DNA from: Erythrobacter sp. NAP1
Lineage (GTDB): Bacteria; Pseudomonadota; Alphaproteobacteria; Sphingomonadales; Sphingomonadaceae
Assembly (NCBI RefSeq): GCF_000152865.1
Contig: NZ_CH672390.1
Coordinates: forward strand, 1,116,001-1,180,000
DNA length: 64,000 bases
Direction: 5' to 3'
Numbering within the stretch: position 1 is the first letter of the stretch; every line of letters begins with the position of its first letter. Position numbers and translations under genes: made by a program. The notes beneath the pieces are model-generated. The model saw only the letters and a program-made list of their open reading frames with translations, ran no database searches and was not told the origin of the DNA. Of this stretch, positions 24,962 through 33,946 are shown in pieces.

Positions 24962-25876
24962 ATGGCTCAAGGCACTCATGACTTCACACCGGACCCACGC
25001 AACGAGCGGATCCTGATCAATGTCAACGGCCAAATGGTGCCGCGCGCTGAGGCAAGCGTTTCGGTTTTCGATAGCGGTTTCATGCTGGGTGATGGCGTCT
25101 GGGAGGGCCTCAGGGTGCACCGCGGGAAGGTCGCGTTCCTAAACGCGCATCTGGACCGGCTCTACGAAGGTGCGAAAGCCATTGCGATGGACATTGGGCT
25201 GACCAAAGATCAACTTGCTCAGCGTTTGGATGAAACCATCGACGGAAATACCATGCGCGATGCTGAAGGTGTTCATATCCGTTTGATGGTGACACGCGGC
25301 ATACGTTCAACACCTTACCAAGACCCGCGCGTCGTCATCTCACCTGCGACAATCGTGATCATCCCGGAATACAAGGCGCCGCTGCCCTCCACAATCGAGA
25401 CCGGCATCAAGCTGTTCACCGTCCATGTGAGGCGCGGCGATCCCGCCGTGCAGGACCAAAAGCTCAATTCGCACAGCAAACTCAACTGCATCACTGCATG
25501 CATTCAGGCGACACAAGCAGGGGCCGACGAAGCGTTGATGCTTGATCCACATGGCTTCGTTGCGACCTGCAATTCCACTCACTTTTTCATCGTCCGCAAT
25601 GGCGAGGTCTGGACATCGAGCGGCGATTACTGCCTCGGAGGGATCACACGCTCGAACGTCATCCAGGTTTGCCGCGAGGAGGGCATTCCGGTTTTCGAGA
25701 AGAACTTCTCCCTTACCGATGTTTACGGAGCACAGGAGGCCTTTGTGACAGGCACTTTTGCCGGCGTAGTGCCCGTAACGGAAGTGGACGGAAGAGCTCT
25801 CACGCCTTCGCGCGGCCCCATGGTGGAGCGGCTCCAGGGACTTTACCGCGGTCTTATGGATCGGGATGTCCAATAA
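24962..25876 (+). CDS. Class IV PLP aminotransferase (IlvE/DAAT-like)
   Basis: A protein of 304 residues. The motif DSGFMLGDGVWEGLRV and the PLP Lys in QKLNSHSKLNCI fit fold-type IV branched-chain or D-amino acid aminotransferases. The loop FVATCNSTHFFIV and GGITRSNVI follow as in the family. The substrate cannot be fixed between branched-chain 2-oxo acids and D-amino acids. The ATG at 24962 begins 13 residues inside a longer frame and is chosen since GTHDFTPDPRN is near the family start. The stop overlaps the following sulfotransferase-like gene (TAATG), so the two are coupled. Confidence 0.85.
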   Translation: MAQGTHDFTPDPRNERILINVNGQMVPRAEASVSVFDSGFMLGDGVWEGLRVHRGKVAFLNAHLDRLYEGAKAIAMDIGLTKDQLAQRLDETIDGNTMRDAEGVHIRLMVTRGIRSTPYQDPRVVISPATIVIIPEYKAPLPSTIETGIKLFTVHVRRGDPAVQDQKLNSHSKLNCITACIQATQAGADEALMLDPHGFVATCNSTHFFIVRNGEVWTSSGDYCLGGITRSNVIQVCREEGIPVFEKNFSLTDVYGAQEAFVTGTFAGVVPVTEVDGRALTPSRGPMVERLQGLYRGLMDRDVQ

Positions 25877-26601
25877 TGACGATCCGCATCGCCATGTGGA
25901 GTGGGCCTCGCAATATCTCGACTGCAATGATGCGAAGCTTTGGTGCGCGCTCCGATTGCGCGGTTAGCGATGAGCCCTTCTACGGAGCCTTCCTCAAGGA
26001 TAGCGGCGAACCTCACCCGATGGCGGCGGAAACCATCGCAGACATGGATTGCGATTGGGACAGTGTGCTCGCCTTTCAATCCGGCCAAGCACCTGAAGGA
26101 AAGTCTGTCTGGTACCAAAAGCAGATGCCGCATCACATGATCGCACACGTCGATATCGGCGACATGCCCGATCATACTCATGCCTTCTTGATCAGGGCCC
26201 CTGAACGAGTAGTCGCCAGCTACCGCAACAAGAATGAGCTGAGGACGCCCGACATGCTGGGTTTTGCTCAGGTTCGTTCCTACTTTGAACGCGAGGCAGA
26301 CCGGATCGGCAAGGCGCCTCCGGTCGTCGATTCCGATGCTGTTCTCGCCAATCCTTCTGGGACATTAGAAGCGTTATGCGATGCGATTGGTGTTGCCTGG
26401 GACCCTGCGATGCTCAGCTGGGAAAAAGGCCCTCACCCGGAAGACGGTGTCTGGGGCGAGCATTGGTACGACAAGGTTAATGCGTCGACAGGCTTTGGCG
26501 CGCCCCGAGGCGGATTGCCCGAACTCGACGGAGAGTATCAGAAAGCGGCCGATGCGTGCCGCGAAGACTATGAGTTCATGCGCAAATATGCGATTGAGTG
26601 A
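25876..26601 (+). CDS. Sulfotransferase-like P-loop protein
   Basis: A protein of 241 residues. The N-terminal loop MWSGPRNISTAMMRSF resembles the 5'-phosphosulfate loop of sulfotransferases, and RAPERVVASYRNK resembles their 3'-phosphate site (Arg and Ser). Bacterial members are often next to class IV aminotransferases. I recall that plant 'branched-chain aminotransferase-like' proteins fuse both domains, which would support a joint reaction, but the substrate is unknown. It overlaps the aminotransferase by one base. Confidence 0.75.
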   Translation: MTIRIAMWSGPRNISTAMMRSFGARSDCAVSDEPFYGAFLKDSGEPHPMAAETIADMDCDWDSVLAFQSGQAPEGKSVWYQKQMPHHMIAHVDIGDMPDHTHAFLIRAPERVVASYRNKNELRTPDMLGFAQVRSYFEREADRIGKAPPVVDSDAVLANPSGTLEALCDAIGVAWDPAMLSWEKGPHPEDGVWGEHWYDKVNASTGFGAPRGGLPELDGEYQKAADACREDYEFMRKYAIE

Positions 26602-26605
26602 ACAG

Positions 26606-26635
26606 GATTGCGGCAGCGGGCATGGCTGCGCAATC
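26606..26635 (+). terminator. Hairpin after the sulfotransferase-like gene, possible weak terminator
   Basis: GATTGCG (26606-26612) pairs with CGCAATC (26629-26635), extended by CAGC with GCTG after a one-base bulge. It starts 4 bases after the stop codon. No T-run follows, so it may stabilise the mRNA end rather than terminate. Confidence 0.35.
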
Positions 26636-26672
26636 ACCCCCGATTAATCTCGAAAGTGAGATACCTTACGCA

Positions 26673-27722
26673 ATGACCCTCAAGCACTTCACTTCCCTTG
26701 CGATTTTAATCGCTGCATCTTTCGGCCTTTCGAGCGCGAGTACCCCTACACCTGCCCAGGCTCAAGTCGCACGCGACGGGATCGACTTTGATGCTTACCT
26801 TGAGCGGATCAAAGCGCGCGCACGCGGTGAAGGCGTAAGTCAGTCAACGATCGACCGCATGACCGCCGGCCTTACGCCTAATCCGCGCGTTATCCGGCTT
26901 GACCAGGGGCAGCCCGGTACACCGACGCGCCGGGGCTATCCGGCCATGGCGCCATACATCCGCACTCACGTAAACCCGACACGGATAGCAGGCGGACAGC
27001 GTGTCTATCGCGCTCACGTCGGCCAGCTGCGTGCGGTTGAGCGTGAATATGGCGTGCCAGGAGAAATCATCGTTGCGATCTTCGGGCATGAAACCTCCTA
27101 CGGCGCGATCACAGGCAATTTCGATCTTTCACGGAGTCTAGCGACGCTCGCATGGGAAGGGCGCAGGCGCGAGCTTTTCGAAGGGGAGTGGGTCGCTCTC
27201 ATGAAGGTCGCAGACAAAGGTTATTCGCGGGGCACGCTGGTGGGAAGCTATGCTGGTGCATTCGGCAATCCGCAGTTCTTGCCCTCGGTCTACCTTCGCC
27301 TTGCGGCCGACGGAGATGGCGATGGCCGCGCCGACATCTTCAATAACCGCGCCGATACGTTTGCCTCTATCGCAAATTACTTCCGCGACGCGGGATGGCG
27401 ATCGGGTCAGCCGTGGGGCGTAAGGGCTGCTGTGCCGCGCGGTTTCGACGTGGATGCCTACAAAACCGAGCTTGTGGCGCCCGTCTGCCCGCGCGTTCAC
27501 GAGCGTCACAGCCAATGGAAAACGGTCGCTGAATGGCGCGCTCTGGGTGTGCAGCCGCAGCGTTTCCTTCCCGACGACACATTGACGTCACTCTTTCAAC
27601 CCGACGGACCCGGCGCACCGGCCTATCTGCTCACAAGCAACTACCGAGTGATCCTCGAGTACAATTGTTCGAACTATTATGCGATGAGCGTTGGCCTGCT
27701 CGCTGACGAAATCGTGAACTAG
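26673..27722 (+). CDS. Lytic murein transglycosylase (MltB-like)
   Basis: A protein of 349 residues with a signal peptide (residues 1-31, ending PAQAQ). The SLT-2/MltB domain has the catalytic Glu in IFGHETSYGAITGNFD and a supporting block AGAFGNPQFLPSVYLRLAADGDGDGRADIF. It cleaves glycan strands of peptidoglycan. The ATG at 26673 is chosen for its signal peptide; the frame begins 25 codons earlier without one. D,D-carboxypeptidase follows after 70 bases, so the pair serves the cell wall. Confidence 0.9.
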   Translation: MTLKHFTSLAILIAASFGLSSASTPTPAQAQVARDGIDFDAYLERIKARARGEGVSQSTIDRMTAGLTPNPRVIRLDQGQPGTPTRRGYPAMAPYIRTHVNPTRIAGGQRVYRAHVGQLRAVEREYGVPGEIIVAIFGHETSYGAITGNFDLSRSLATLAWEGRRRELFEGEWVALMKVADKGYSRGTLVGSYAGAFGNPQFLPSVYLRLAADGDGDGRADIFNNRADTFASIANYFRDAGWRSGQPWGVRAAVPRGFDVDAYKTELVAPVCPRVHERHSQWKTVAEWRALGVQPQRFLPDDTLTSLFQPDGPGAPAYLLTSNYRVILEYNCSNYYAMSVGLLADEIVN

Positions 27723-27792
27723 CACGCTTGGCTCCCTCGCAATGGTGAGCGGGCGCGATTATGGCAGCACCGTGTTTGCTAGAAACCACTTT

Positions 27793-28953
27793 ATGAAAAT
27801 CCAACGCGCGGTAGCGTTGCTGGTCATCCTTGCATTGGCCGCGGCCTCGCCTGCTAGCCGAGCGCAAGGTCCTGCTCCCGTTCCGGCACAGACTGAATTA
27901 CCAATCGCGCTTCTGGTGGATGTTACCAGCGGGCAGGTGCTCTATTCGCGCAACGCGGACCGCCGGTTTGTGCCTGCATCCATCACCAAGGTCATGACCT
28001 TGTTCCACGCTTTCGAGTTAATTGAGGAGGGCGACCTCGATCCGCGCCAGACGCTCGTAATGAGTGACGAAGTCTGGGAAGAATGGGGCGGAGAAGGATC
28101 GACCATGTGGATCAACGCCGGCGACCGCGTGGCCGTTGATGACCTGCTGACAGGTATCGCCAATATCTCCGCCAATGACGGCTCAGCGATGCTCGCCGAA
28201 GGACAGGCCGGATCGATCTCGGCTTGGCTCGATGGCATGAACCAGAGGGCGCGCAGTCTGGAGATGGTCAACAGCCACTTCGGAACACCCAATGGCTGGC
28301 CAGACGAAGGGCGTACCTTCACGACGGCGAGCGACCTCGTGAAGCTGGCACAGGCGTTGATTAGTCGTCATCCGCAAAAATATGCGCGTTATATCGGGAA
28401 GCCCGGCTTTCGCTACAACGACATCGAGCAATTCAACCGCGACCCGATGATTGGCCGGGTTGCCGGGGCCGATGGCATCAAAACTGGTTACACGAACGAA
28501 TCCGGCCTCGGCTATGTCGGCTCTGCAAAGCGCGATGGTCAACGGCTTGTCGTGGTGGTCGCTGGCATCTCGCGCGGATCAATCAGAGCCAGAGCTGCAC
28601 GCGATCTGATTGAATGGGGTTTCGACGCTTTCGACCGCGAGCGACTTTACGCGAACGGAGAAGTGGTTGCTCGCGCGAGAGTGCAGGGTGGCAATTCGCG
28701 GTCCGTTGCTCTGCAGACAGAGCGCGATGTCTTTGTGAATGTGCCCAAAGGGCGATTGAGCGAACTTTCGCTGCGCGTCGAATATGATGGGCCTCTGCGT
28801 GCTCCGTTTGACTCCGGAGACCACGTTGCAACATTGGTCGTCGACGTTCCGGGTATGGAGCCGGCGCATCTTCCGCTCCTTGCCGCCGAGAGCGTGGGTG
28901 ATGCGGGTTTCTTCTCCCGGATCTACAATGGGATTGCGGGGTGGTTCTCATGA
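27793..28953 (+). CDS. dacA: D-alanyl-D-alanine carboxypeptidase (PBP5/6 type)
   Basis: A protein of 386 residues with a signal peptide (1-24). The penicillin-binding motifs are complete: SITK (Ser63, Lys66), SAN (126-128) and KTG (230-232). The C-terminal beta domain, found in PBP5, follows, and the end (FFSRIYNGIAGWFS) is an amphipathic membrane anchor. It trims the terminal D-Ala of stem peptides. The ATG at 27793 gives the signal peptide. Its stop overlaps the tmk start in ATGA. Confidence 0.92.
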   Translation: MKIQRAVALLVILALAAASPASRAQGPAPVPAQTELPIALLVDVTSGQVLYSRNADRRFVPASITKVMTLFHAFELIEEGDLDPRQTLVMSDEVWEEWGGEGSTMWINAGDRVAVDDLLTGIANISANDGSAMLAEGQAGSISAWLDGMNQRARSLEMVNSHFGTPNGWPDEGRTFTTASDLVKLAQALISRHPQKYARYIGKPGFRYNDIEQFNRDPMIGRVAGADGIKTGYTNESGLGYVGSAKRDGQRLVVVVAGISRGSIRARAARDLIEWGFDAFDRERLYANGEVVARARVQGGNSRSVALQTERDVFVNVPKGRLSELSLRVEYDGPLRAPFDSGDHVATLVVDVPGMEPAHLPLLAAESVGDAGFFSRIYNGIAGWFS

Positions 28954-29600
28954 GCGACGAGACTAGGGGACTATTCATCGCCTTTGAAGGCGGTGAGGGC
29001 ACTGGAAAATCCACTCAAACACTCAAGCTGGCAGACGCCCTGCGTGCGCGCGGGAAAGTGGTCGAGGTGACGCGGGAACCGGGAGGTACTCCGGGCGCCG
29101 AGGCCATCCGGCAATTGCTCTTGCATCCTCCGGGTGATGGATGGGGCGCACAGGCAGAAGCCCTGCTATTTGCCGCAGCTCGCAGCGACCACGTGGCGCA
29201 GCACATCAAGCCATCGCTCGAAAAGGGTGTGTGGGTCGTGACCGACCGTTTTGTCGATTCAAGCCGCGCTTATCAGGGCGGGGCGGGGGGGCTTGGCGAC
29301 GAGGCGATTACTGCGCTTCATGCGTTCGGGAGCGATGGCCTGAGGCCTGATCTCACGATCCTGCTCGAAGTTGACGAGGATCGTCTCACTCAAAGGCTTG
29401 CCGAGCGTGACGGTGGAACCAGCGATGCTATCGGCGGGCGAAGCGCCGATTATCATCGTGCGGTTGCTGCGCGTTTTCGAAAGCTCGCCGAAGCCGACCC
29501 GAATGGATTTCGCATAGTCGACGGGACAGGAACACCGGACGAGGTCCACAATCGCGTTCTCGATGCATTGGCCGACTTGCTCGGTCAGGATGGCAAATGA
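28950..29600 (+). CDS. tmk: Thymidylate kinase
   Basis: A protein of 216 residues. The P-loop is FEGGEGTGKSTQ; the DR(Y/F) nucleoside motif is TDRFVDSSRAYQG; the TREPGGTPGAE stretch follows the P-loop strand. It phosphorylates dTMP to dTDP. The ATG at 28950 overlaps the stop of the carboxypeptidase gene by 4 bases, and its stop overlaps holB by 4. This tmk-holB-metG-tatD order is widespread in alphaproteobacteria, which supports the assignment. Confidence 0.95.
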   Translation: MSDETRGLFIAFEGGEGTGKSTQTLKLADALRARGKVVEVTREPGGTPGAEAIRQLLLHPPGDGWGAQAEALLFAAARSDHVAQHIKPSLEKGVWVVTDRFVDSSRAYQGGAGGLGDEAITALHAFGSDGLRPDLTILLEVDEDRLTQRLAERDGGTSDAIGGRSADYHRAVAARFRKLAEADPNGFRIVDGTGTPDEVHNRVLDALADLLGQDGK

Positions 29601-30571
29601 CGAATTGGCCTAATCACGAGGGGCCATGGCGTGAATGGCGCGGCGCCATGTCCGGCGCACGGATGCATCACGGGTGGCTTCTCGCGGGGAAGAGTGGTCT
29701 GGGCAAACACGATTTCGCCATGGCAGCAGCGCGAGAACTCGTCGCGGAGGAAGGTATTCCGCAGCCGCCCGGCGACCACCCTGACATCATCGTGCTTACC
29801 TACGGTCCCAAGAACGACAAGGAAGCGCGCGCCGCCGCCGATGGAAAGGATTTCGAACGAGCGCGATCAATCCGCGTTGATCAGGTCCGCGCCATGCAGC
29901 GGCGACTGAACACGCGGCCAACACTTGGTTCGCGTCGCGTCGTTATCATCGATCCCGCCGATGACATGGAAGTCGCAGCTGCAAATGCGTTGCTCAAAAG
30001 TCTTGAAGAGCCTCCACAAGGTACATTCTTCATGCTTGTAACGCATCGCCCTTCACGGCTCCTCCCAACCATCCGGTCGCGCTGTCGCATCTTGCGCTTT
30101 CCGATCCTGAAAGATGTCCAGCTGGAAGAAATGCTTGACGCCTCAGGCATAGCTGGCGGGGGCGATGCGCGCCTTGCCGCTATTCGCGCTGCCGAGGGAT
30201 CGTACGGTGCAGCTTTGCGCTTTGCTGAACAGGATCTTGGTCCTTTGGCCAACGCGATCAGTACCTTGCTCACGAAGGGCGATCCGCAGATGACGGGGCG
30301 CTCCGAACTGACACGTCTCATCGGGGGTAGGGCAGATCGGGTGCGATTGGATGCGGTGTTTGAGCTCGCACAGGCAGTGGTTGCCGACCTTGCCCGCAGC
30401 ACGGATAATCCCGCTCAGCGCGCAAAGCTCGTCGATACACATCGCGATCTGGTGAAGCTGGCTGCGCAGGCCCCGACCTACAATTTCGACACGGGATTGC
30501 TGTCGGTCGAAATCGGCAGCTTGCTCACACGCGCTGCCCCGGCTAGCGAGCACGCCCATGTCCGATACTGA
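29597..30571 (+). CDS. holB: DNA polymerase III subunit delta'
   Basis: A protein of 324 residues. The AAA+ clamp-loader fold is seen in HHGWLLAGKSGLGKHDFAM, with P-loop-like AGKSGLGK, and in NALLKSLEEPPQGTFFMLV followed by the sensor segment LLPTIRSRCRILRFP. The zinc finger of tau/gamma is not seen. It is a clamp-loader subunit of the replicative polymerase. Position between tmk and metG agrees. It overlaps metG by 14 bases. Confidence 0.92.
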   Translation: MTNWPNHEGPWREWRGAMSGARMHHGWLLAGKSGLGKHDFAMAAARELVAEEGIPQPPGDHPDIIVLTYGPKNDKEARAAADGKDFERARSIRVDQVRAMQRRLNTRPTLGSRRVVIIDPADDMEVAAANALLKSLEEPPQGTFFMLVTHRPSRLLPTIRSRCRILRFPILKDVQLEEMLDASGIAGGGDARLAAIRAAEGSYGAALRFAEQDLGPLANAISTLLTKGDPQMTGRSELTRLIGGRADRVRLDAVFELAQAVVADLARSTDNPAQRAKLVDTHRDLVKLAAQAPTYNFDTGLLSVEIGSLLTRAAPASEHAHVRY

Positions 30572-32135
30572 AAACGCACCCTACTACATCACCACTGCGA
30601 TCAACTACCCTAACGGCCGTCCGCATATCGGTCACGCATACGAGGGTATCGCTGCTGACGTCATTGCGCGCTTCCAACGGCTCAAGGGGCGCGAGGTCCG
30701 GTTCCAGACCGGTACGGATGAACACGGGCTCAAGATGGCGCGCAAAGCGGAAGAGCAAGGCCGCACCCCGCGTGATCTGGCAGACGAAATGTCCGGCTAC
30801 TTCCGCGAGATGGACGAAGCGCTGAACATCGACTTCGATCGCTTCATCCGCACAGTAGAGCCCGAGCATCACAGGGCGAGCCAAGCGATCTGGGAGCGGA
30901 TGGAAGCCGCCGGCGATCTATACCTCGATCGTTACGAGGGCTGGTATTCGGTGCGCGACGAAGCGTACTATGACGAGAGCGAACTGGTTGAAGGTGAGGG
31001 CGAGCAGAAGCTTTCGCCGCAAGGCACTCCGGTCGAATGGACCGTTGAAGAAAGCTGGTTCTTCCGTCTGTCAAAATACGAAAAACCGCTTCTGGACCTG
31101 CTCAAAACGCCCGGTTTCCTTGAGCCTGCAAGCCGCCGCAACGAAATGATCGCTTTCGTCGAACAGGGCCTGCGCGATCTTTCGGTAAGCCGAACCAGCT
31201 TCGACTGGGGCGTGAAGGTGCCGGGTTCTGACAATCACGTGATGTATGTCTGGGTCGATGCGCTGACCAATTACCTCACCGGTCTTGGTTTCCCAGACGA
31301 AACGCCCGAGATGGAGAAGTTCTGGCCGGCCAGCCTGCATCTTATCGGCAAGGATATCGTGCGCTTCCACACGATCTACTGGCCGGCATTCCTGATGAGC
31401 GCGAACCTTCCTGTGCCCAAGAAAGTGTTCGGCCACGGCTTCCTTCTCAATCGCGGACAGAAGGAATCGAAGTCTCTTGGCAATGTCACAGACCCGCTCG
31501 AGCTTGCCGAACAGTTCGGTGTCGACAACCTGCGCTATTTCCTGATGCGCGAGGTCGCGTTCGGCCAGGACGGTTCCTATTCATCTGAAGCGATTGTGAC
31601 GCGCACAAATGCGGAACTGGCCAACAGCTTTGGCAACCTCGCGCAGCGCACCCTGTCGATGATTGCAAAAAATATGGACGGGGTGCTTGAACCGTTCGAG
31701 CTAGCCGAAGTCGACACAGCGTTGCTCGCCGCCGTGAAAAACGCTTGTGCTACCGATCTTCCGCGAGAATTCGAGCAGCTGGCCTTTTCAGTCGGGATCG
31801 AGGTCTGGATCAAGGCGGTTTATGCCTGCAATCAGTATGTCGACGAGCAGGCACCCTGGACGCTCAAGAAAACCGATCCGGAACGCATGAAAGCGGTGCT
31901 CCAGACGCTTTTTTGCGCCATTCGCGATCTTGCCATCGCAATTCAGCCCATCGTGCCTGAAAAGGCTTCTGCAGTTCTCGACCAACTCGGTGTGCCGGAA
32001 AACGAGCGCCAGTTTGAACAGCTGCATGACCGTTCGTGGTTCGACCGGCTGGCGAAAAGCGGTCATGTGGTAGGCAAACCCACCCCGATCTTCCCACGCC
32101 TTGAATTGCCAGAGGCGGCCGAGGAGAAATCGTGA
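30558..32135 (+). CDS. metG: Methionyl-tRNA synthetase
   Basis: A protein of 525 residues without a C-terminal tRNA-binding (EMAP-like) extension. The HIGH motif is in NGRPHIGHAYEG and the KMSKS loop reads KESKSLGN, so Met is Glu here. The Cys4 zinc knuckle is not seen, as in the shorter class of bacterial MetRS. The core motif WVDALTNYLTGLGFP matches. The start at 30558 lies within the end of holB. The stop overlaps the tatD start region. The function is sure; the KESKS variant is noted. Confidence 0.95.
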   Translation: MSDTENAPYYITTAINYPNGRPHIGHAYEGIAADVIARFQRLKGREVRFQTGTDEHGLKMARKAEEQGRTPRDLADEMSGYFREMDEALNIDFDRFIRTVEPEHHRASQAIWERMEAAGDLYLDRYEGWYSVRDEAYYDESELVEGEGEQKLSPQGTPVEWTVEESWFFRLSKYEKPLLDLLKTPGFLEPASRRNEMIAFVEQGLRDLSVSRTSFDWGVKVPGSDNHVMYVWVDALTNYLTGLGFPDETPEMEKFWPASLHLIGKDIVRFHTIYWPAFLMSANLPVPKKVFGHGFLLNRGQKESKSLGNVTDPLELAEQFGVDNLRYFLMREVAFGQDGSYSSEAIVTRTNAELANSFGNLAQRTLSMIAKNMDGVLEPFELAEVDTALLAAVKNACATDLPREFEQLAFSVGIEVWIKAVYACNQYVDEQAPWTLKKTDPERMKAVLQTLFCAIRDLAIAIQPIVPEKASAVLDQLGVPENERQFEQLHDRSWFDRLAKSGHVVGKPTPIFPRLELPEAAEEKS

Positions 32136-32911
32136 TGCTCGTCGATAGCCACTGCCATCTTGAATACAAAGGACTGGTTGAGGATCAGGCAGGCGTCCTA
32201 TCTCGCGCTCGTGAGGCTGGCGTAGGCGCCTTCCTCAACATCTCGACTAAACAGCGCGAATGGGAGCAGGTTGTCGGCACTGCGAACCGCGAGGCAGATG
32301 TTTATGCCAGCGTGGGCATCCATCCTCACGAGGCAGACGGTCATGAGGACTTGGGCCGCGAGGTGCTGCTTAAAGCAACCGACAACGCCAAGGTTATCGG
32401 GATCGGTGAGACTGGGCTTGATTACTTCTACGAGCACTCGGACCGGGTGACGCAGGCAAAGCTGTTTCGAATGCATATCGACGTGGCACGTGAGACGGGA
32501 CTGCCGGTCATCATTCACACGCGCGATGCAGAAGACGACACGCTCGAAATTTTGGAAGACGAATTGGGGAAGGGGGCTTTTCCGGCGCTCATCCACTGTT
32601 TCACCGCTTCATCAGAATTCGGGCGCAAGGTCCTTGATCTGGGTCTTACGATTTCGCTGTCAGGAATCGTGACATTTAAGAATGCCAAGGACTTGCAGGC
32701 CACAGCTCGCGAAGTTCCCCAAGACCGGCTGCTGGTTGAAACGGACAGTCCGTTCCTGGCGCCTGTGCCCAATCGCGGCAAGGTTTGCGAACCTGCATTT
32801 GTCGCCGACACAGCGCGTTTCGTGGCTGAACTGCGCGGAATAGAAACCGAGCAATTGGCGGAGCAGACCACCGCCAACTTCACGAAACTGTTCAGCAAGG
32901 CTGGCCTGTGA
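32135..32911 (+). CDS. tatD: TatD family metal-dependent DNase
   Basis: A protein of 258 residues. The metal site starts MLVDSHCHLEY; further ligands occur in SVGIHPHEAD, IGETGLDYFYE, VIIHTRDAEDD, IHCFTAS and ETDSPFLAPVPNRG. These are the TatD hydrolase signatures. TatD-type proteins are 3'-5' exonucleases and D-aminoacyl-tRNA deacylase relatives. The ATG at 32135 shares one base with the metG stop; a GTG at 32132 is a less likely start. It follows metG, the common alphaproteobacterial order. Confidence 0.92.
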   Translation: MLVDSHCHLEYKGLVEDQAGVLSRAREAGVGAFLNISTKQREWEQVVGTANREADVYASVGIHPHEADGHEDLGREVLLKATDNAKVIGIGETGLDYFYEHSDRVTQAKLFRMHIDVARETGLPVIIHTRDAEDDTLEILEDELGKGAFPALIHCFTASSEFGRKVLDLGLTISLSGIVTFKNAKDLQATAREVPQDRLLVETDSPFLAPVPNRGKVCEPAFVADTARFVAELRGIETEQLAEQTTANFTKLFSKAGL

Positions 32912-32921
32912 GGCAACTGGC

Positions 32922-33704
32922 GTGAAGTTCATCATGCTCGGATCTGGCACGTCCACCGGCGTTCCGCGGATCGGCGGCGAAGATGGCGAGGGCGACTGGG
33001 GCGACTGCGACCCGGCCGAACCACGCAATCGCCGCACGCGCGTATCGATCCTTGTGGAAAGCGATGAAGGCAGGCGTCTGCTCATCGACACGTCCTCTGA
33101 TTGCCGTGCTCAACTTCTCGCCAACAGGATTGACAAGATCGACGCGGTGTTCTGGACGCACGATCATGCCGATCACTGCCACGGCATCGACGATCTCAGA
33201 GTGCTCAGATATGGGCGCGGTGGCCCAATTCCGGCCTATGCGAGTACGGAAACCGTCAGGCGTCTGCGCCAGCGGTTTGGATATGTTTTTGCCGGTCAGG
33301 ACGGGTATCCGACCATTTGCTCGCTGGAAACGCTAGAAAGGCTGAAGATTGTGGCTGGCTTCGGGGTCGAATGGTGCCAGATGGAACATGGACCTGGTGA
33401 GACGACCGGATATCGGTTCGAAGCTGACGGTAAATCAATTGCTTACGCGACAGACTTCAGTTCTATTTCGACAGAGATGGTTGAGCTTTATGACGGCGTC
33501 GACATCCTGGTGAGCGATTGTTTGCGGCGTGAGCCTCATCCAACTCATGCCCACCTGGCAATGGCTATCGAATTGGCCGAACGTTCTGGTGCCGGACAGC
33601 TTGTGCTAAGCCATCTCGACAAGAGTATGGATTACCGGACATTGGTTGACGAAGTGCCCGAAGGCGTAGTCGTTGGCTTTGACGGATTGGAGATGACGGC
33701 ATGA
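32922..33704 (+). CDS. MBL-fold metal-dependent hydrolase (PhnP-like)
   Basis: A protein of 260 residues. The loop LGSGTSTGVPRIGG and the metal motif WTHDHADHCHGIDDLR are typical of the PhnP-like / phosphodiesterase MBL group. The later ligands are in EHGPGETTGYRF, YATDFS and LSHLDKS. It is cytosolic. In this operon position (after tatD) such proteins are widespread in alphaproteobacteria; the substrate is not known to me. The start is 10 bases after the tatD stop; the stop overlaps the next small gene (ATGA). Confidence 0.85.
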   Translation: MKFIMLGSGTSTGVPRIGGEDGEGDWGDCDPAEPRNRRTRVSILVESDEGRRLLIDTSSDCRAQLLANRIDKIDAVFWTHDHADHCHGIDDLRVLRYGRGGPIPAYASTETVRRLRQRFGYVFAGQDGYPTICSLETLERLKIVAGFGVEWCQMEHGPGETTGYRFEADGKSIAYATDFSSISTEMVELYDGVDILVSDCLRREPHPTHAHLAMAIELAERSGAGQLVLSHLDKSMDYRTLVDEVPEGVVVGFDGLEMTA

Positions 33705-33883
33705 GCGAAAGTTCCATTATCTCAATTGTTGCTTTGCTTGGATGGCTGATCCTAGCCGGGGGTGCGATCGCGAGTTTCAGGCTGGGTTGGGCAAAGATTG
33801 CTCAGCTGGCACTGGTGTGGCTCGCCATTTTTGCGGGGTTGTTCGTCGCAGCCGATCTGTTGGGGGCTCGATTGCCCACCTAA
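33701..33883 (+). CDS. Small membrane protein, 60 residues
   Basis: A protein of 60 residues with two hydrophobic segments (about 6-25 and 33-51). Its ATG overlaps the stop of the MBL gene by 4 bases, an arrangement that supports real translation. I recognise no family; the role is unknown. Confidence 0.65.
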   Translation: MSESSIISIVALLGWLILAGGAIASFRLGWAKIAQLALVWLAIFAGLFVAADLLGARLPT

Positions 33884-33904
33884 CGCCACCATCACATATT
33901 TAAC

Positions 33905-33918
33905 ATAATATATATTAT
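33905..33918. repeat. AT-rich palindrome upstream of mazG
   Basis: ATAATATATATTAT is a perfect 14-base palindrome in an AT-rich island of a GC-rich region. It sits 28 bases before the mazG ATG. It may be an operator or a promoter element; no known consensus is claimed. Confidence 0.4.
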
Positions 33919-33946
33919 CAATTCTGACATTGAGGCCATTTGCTGA

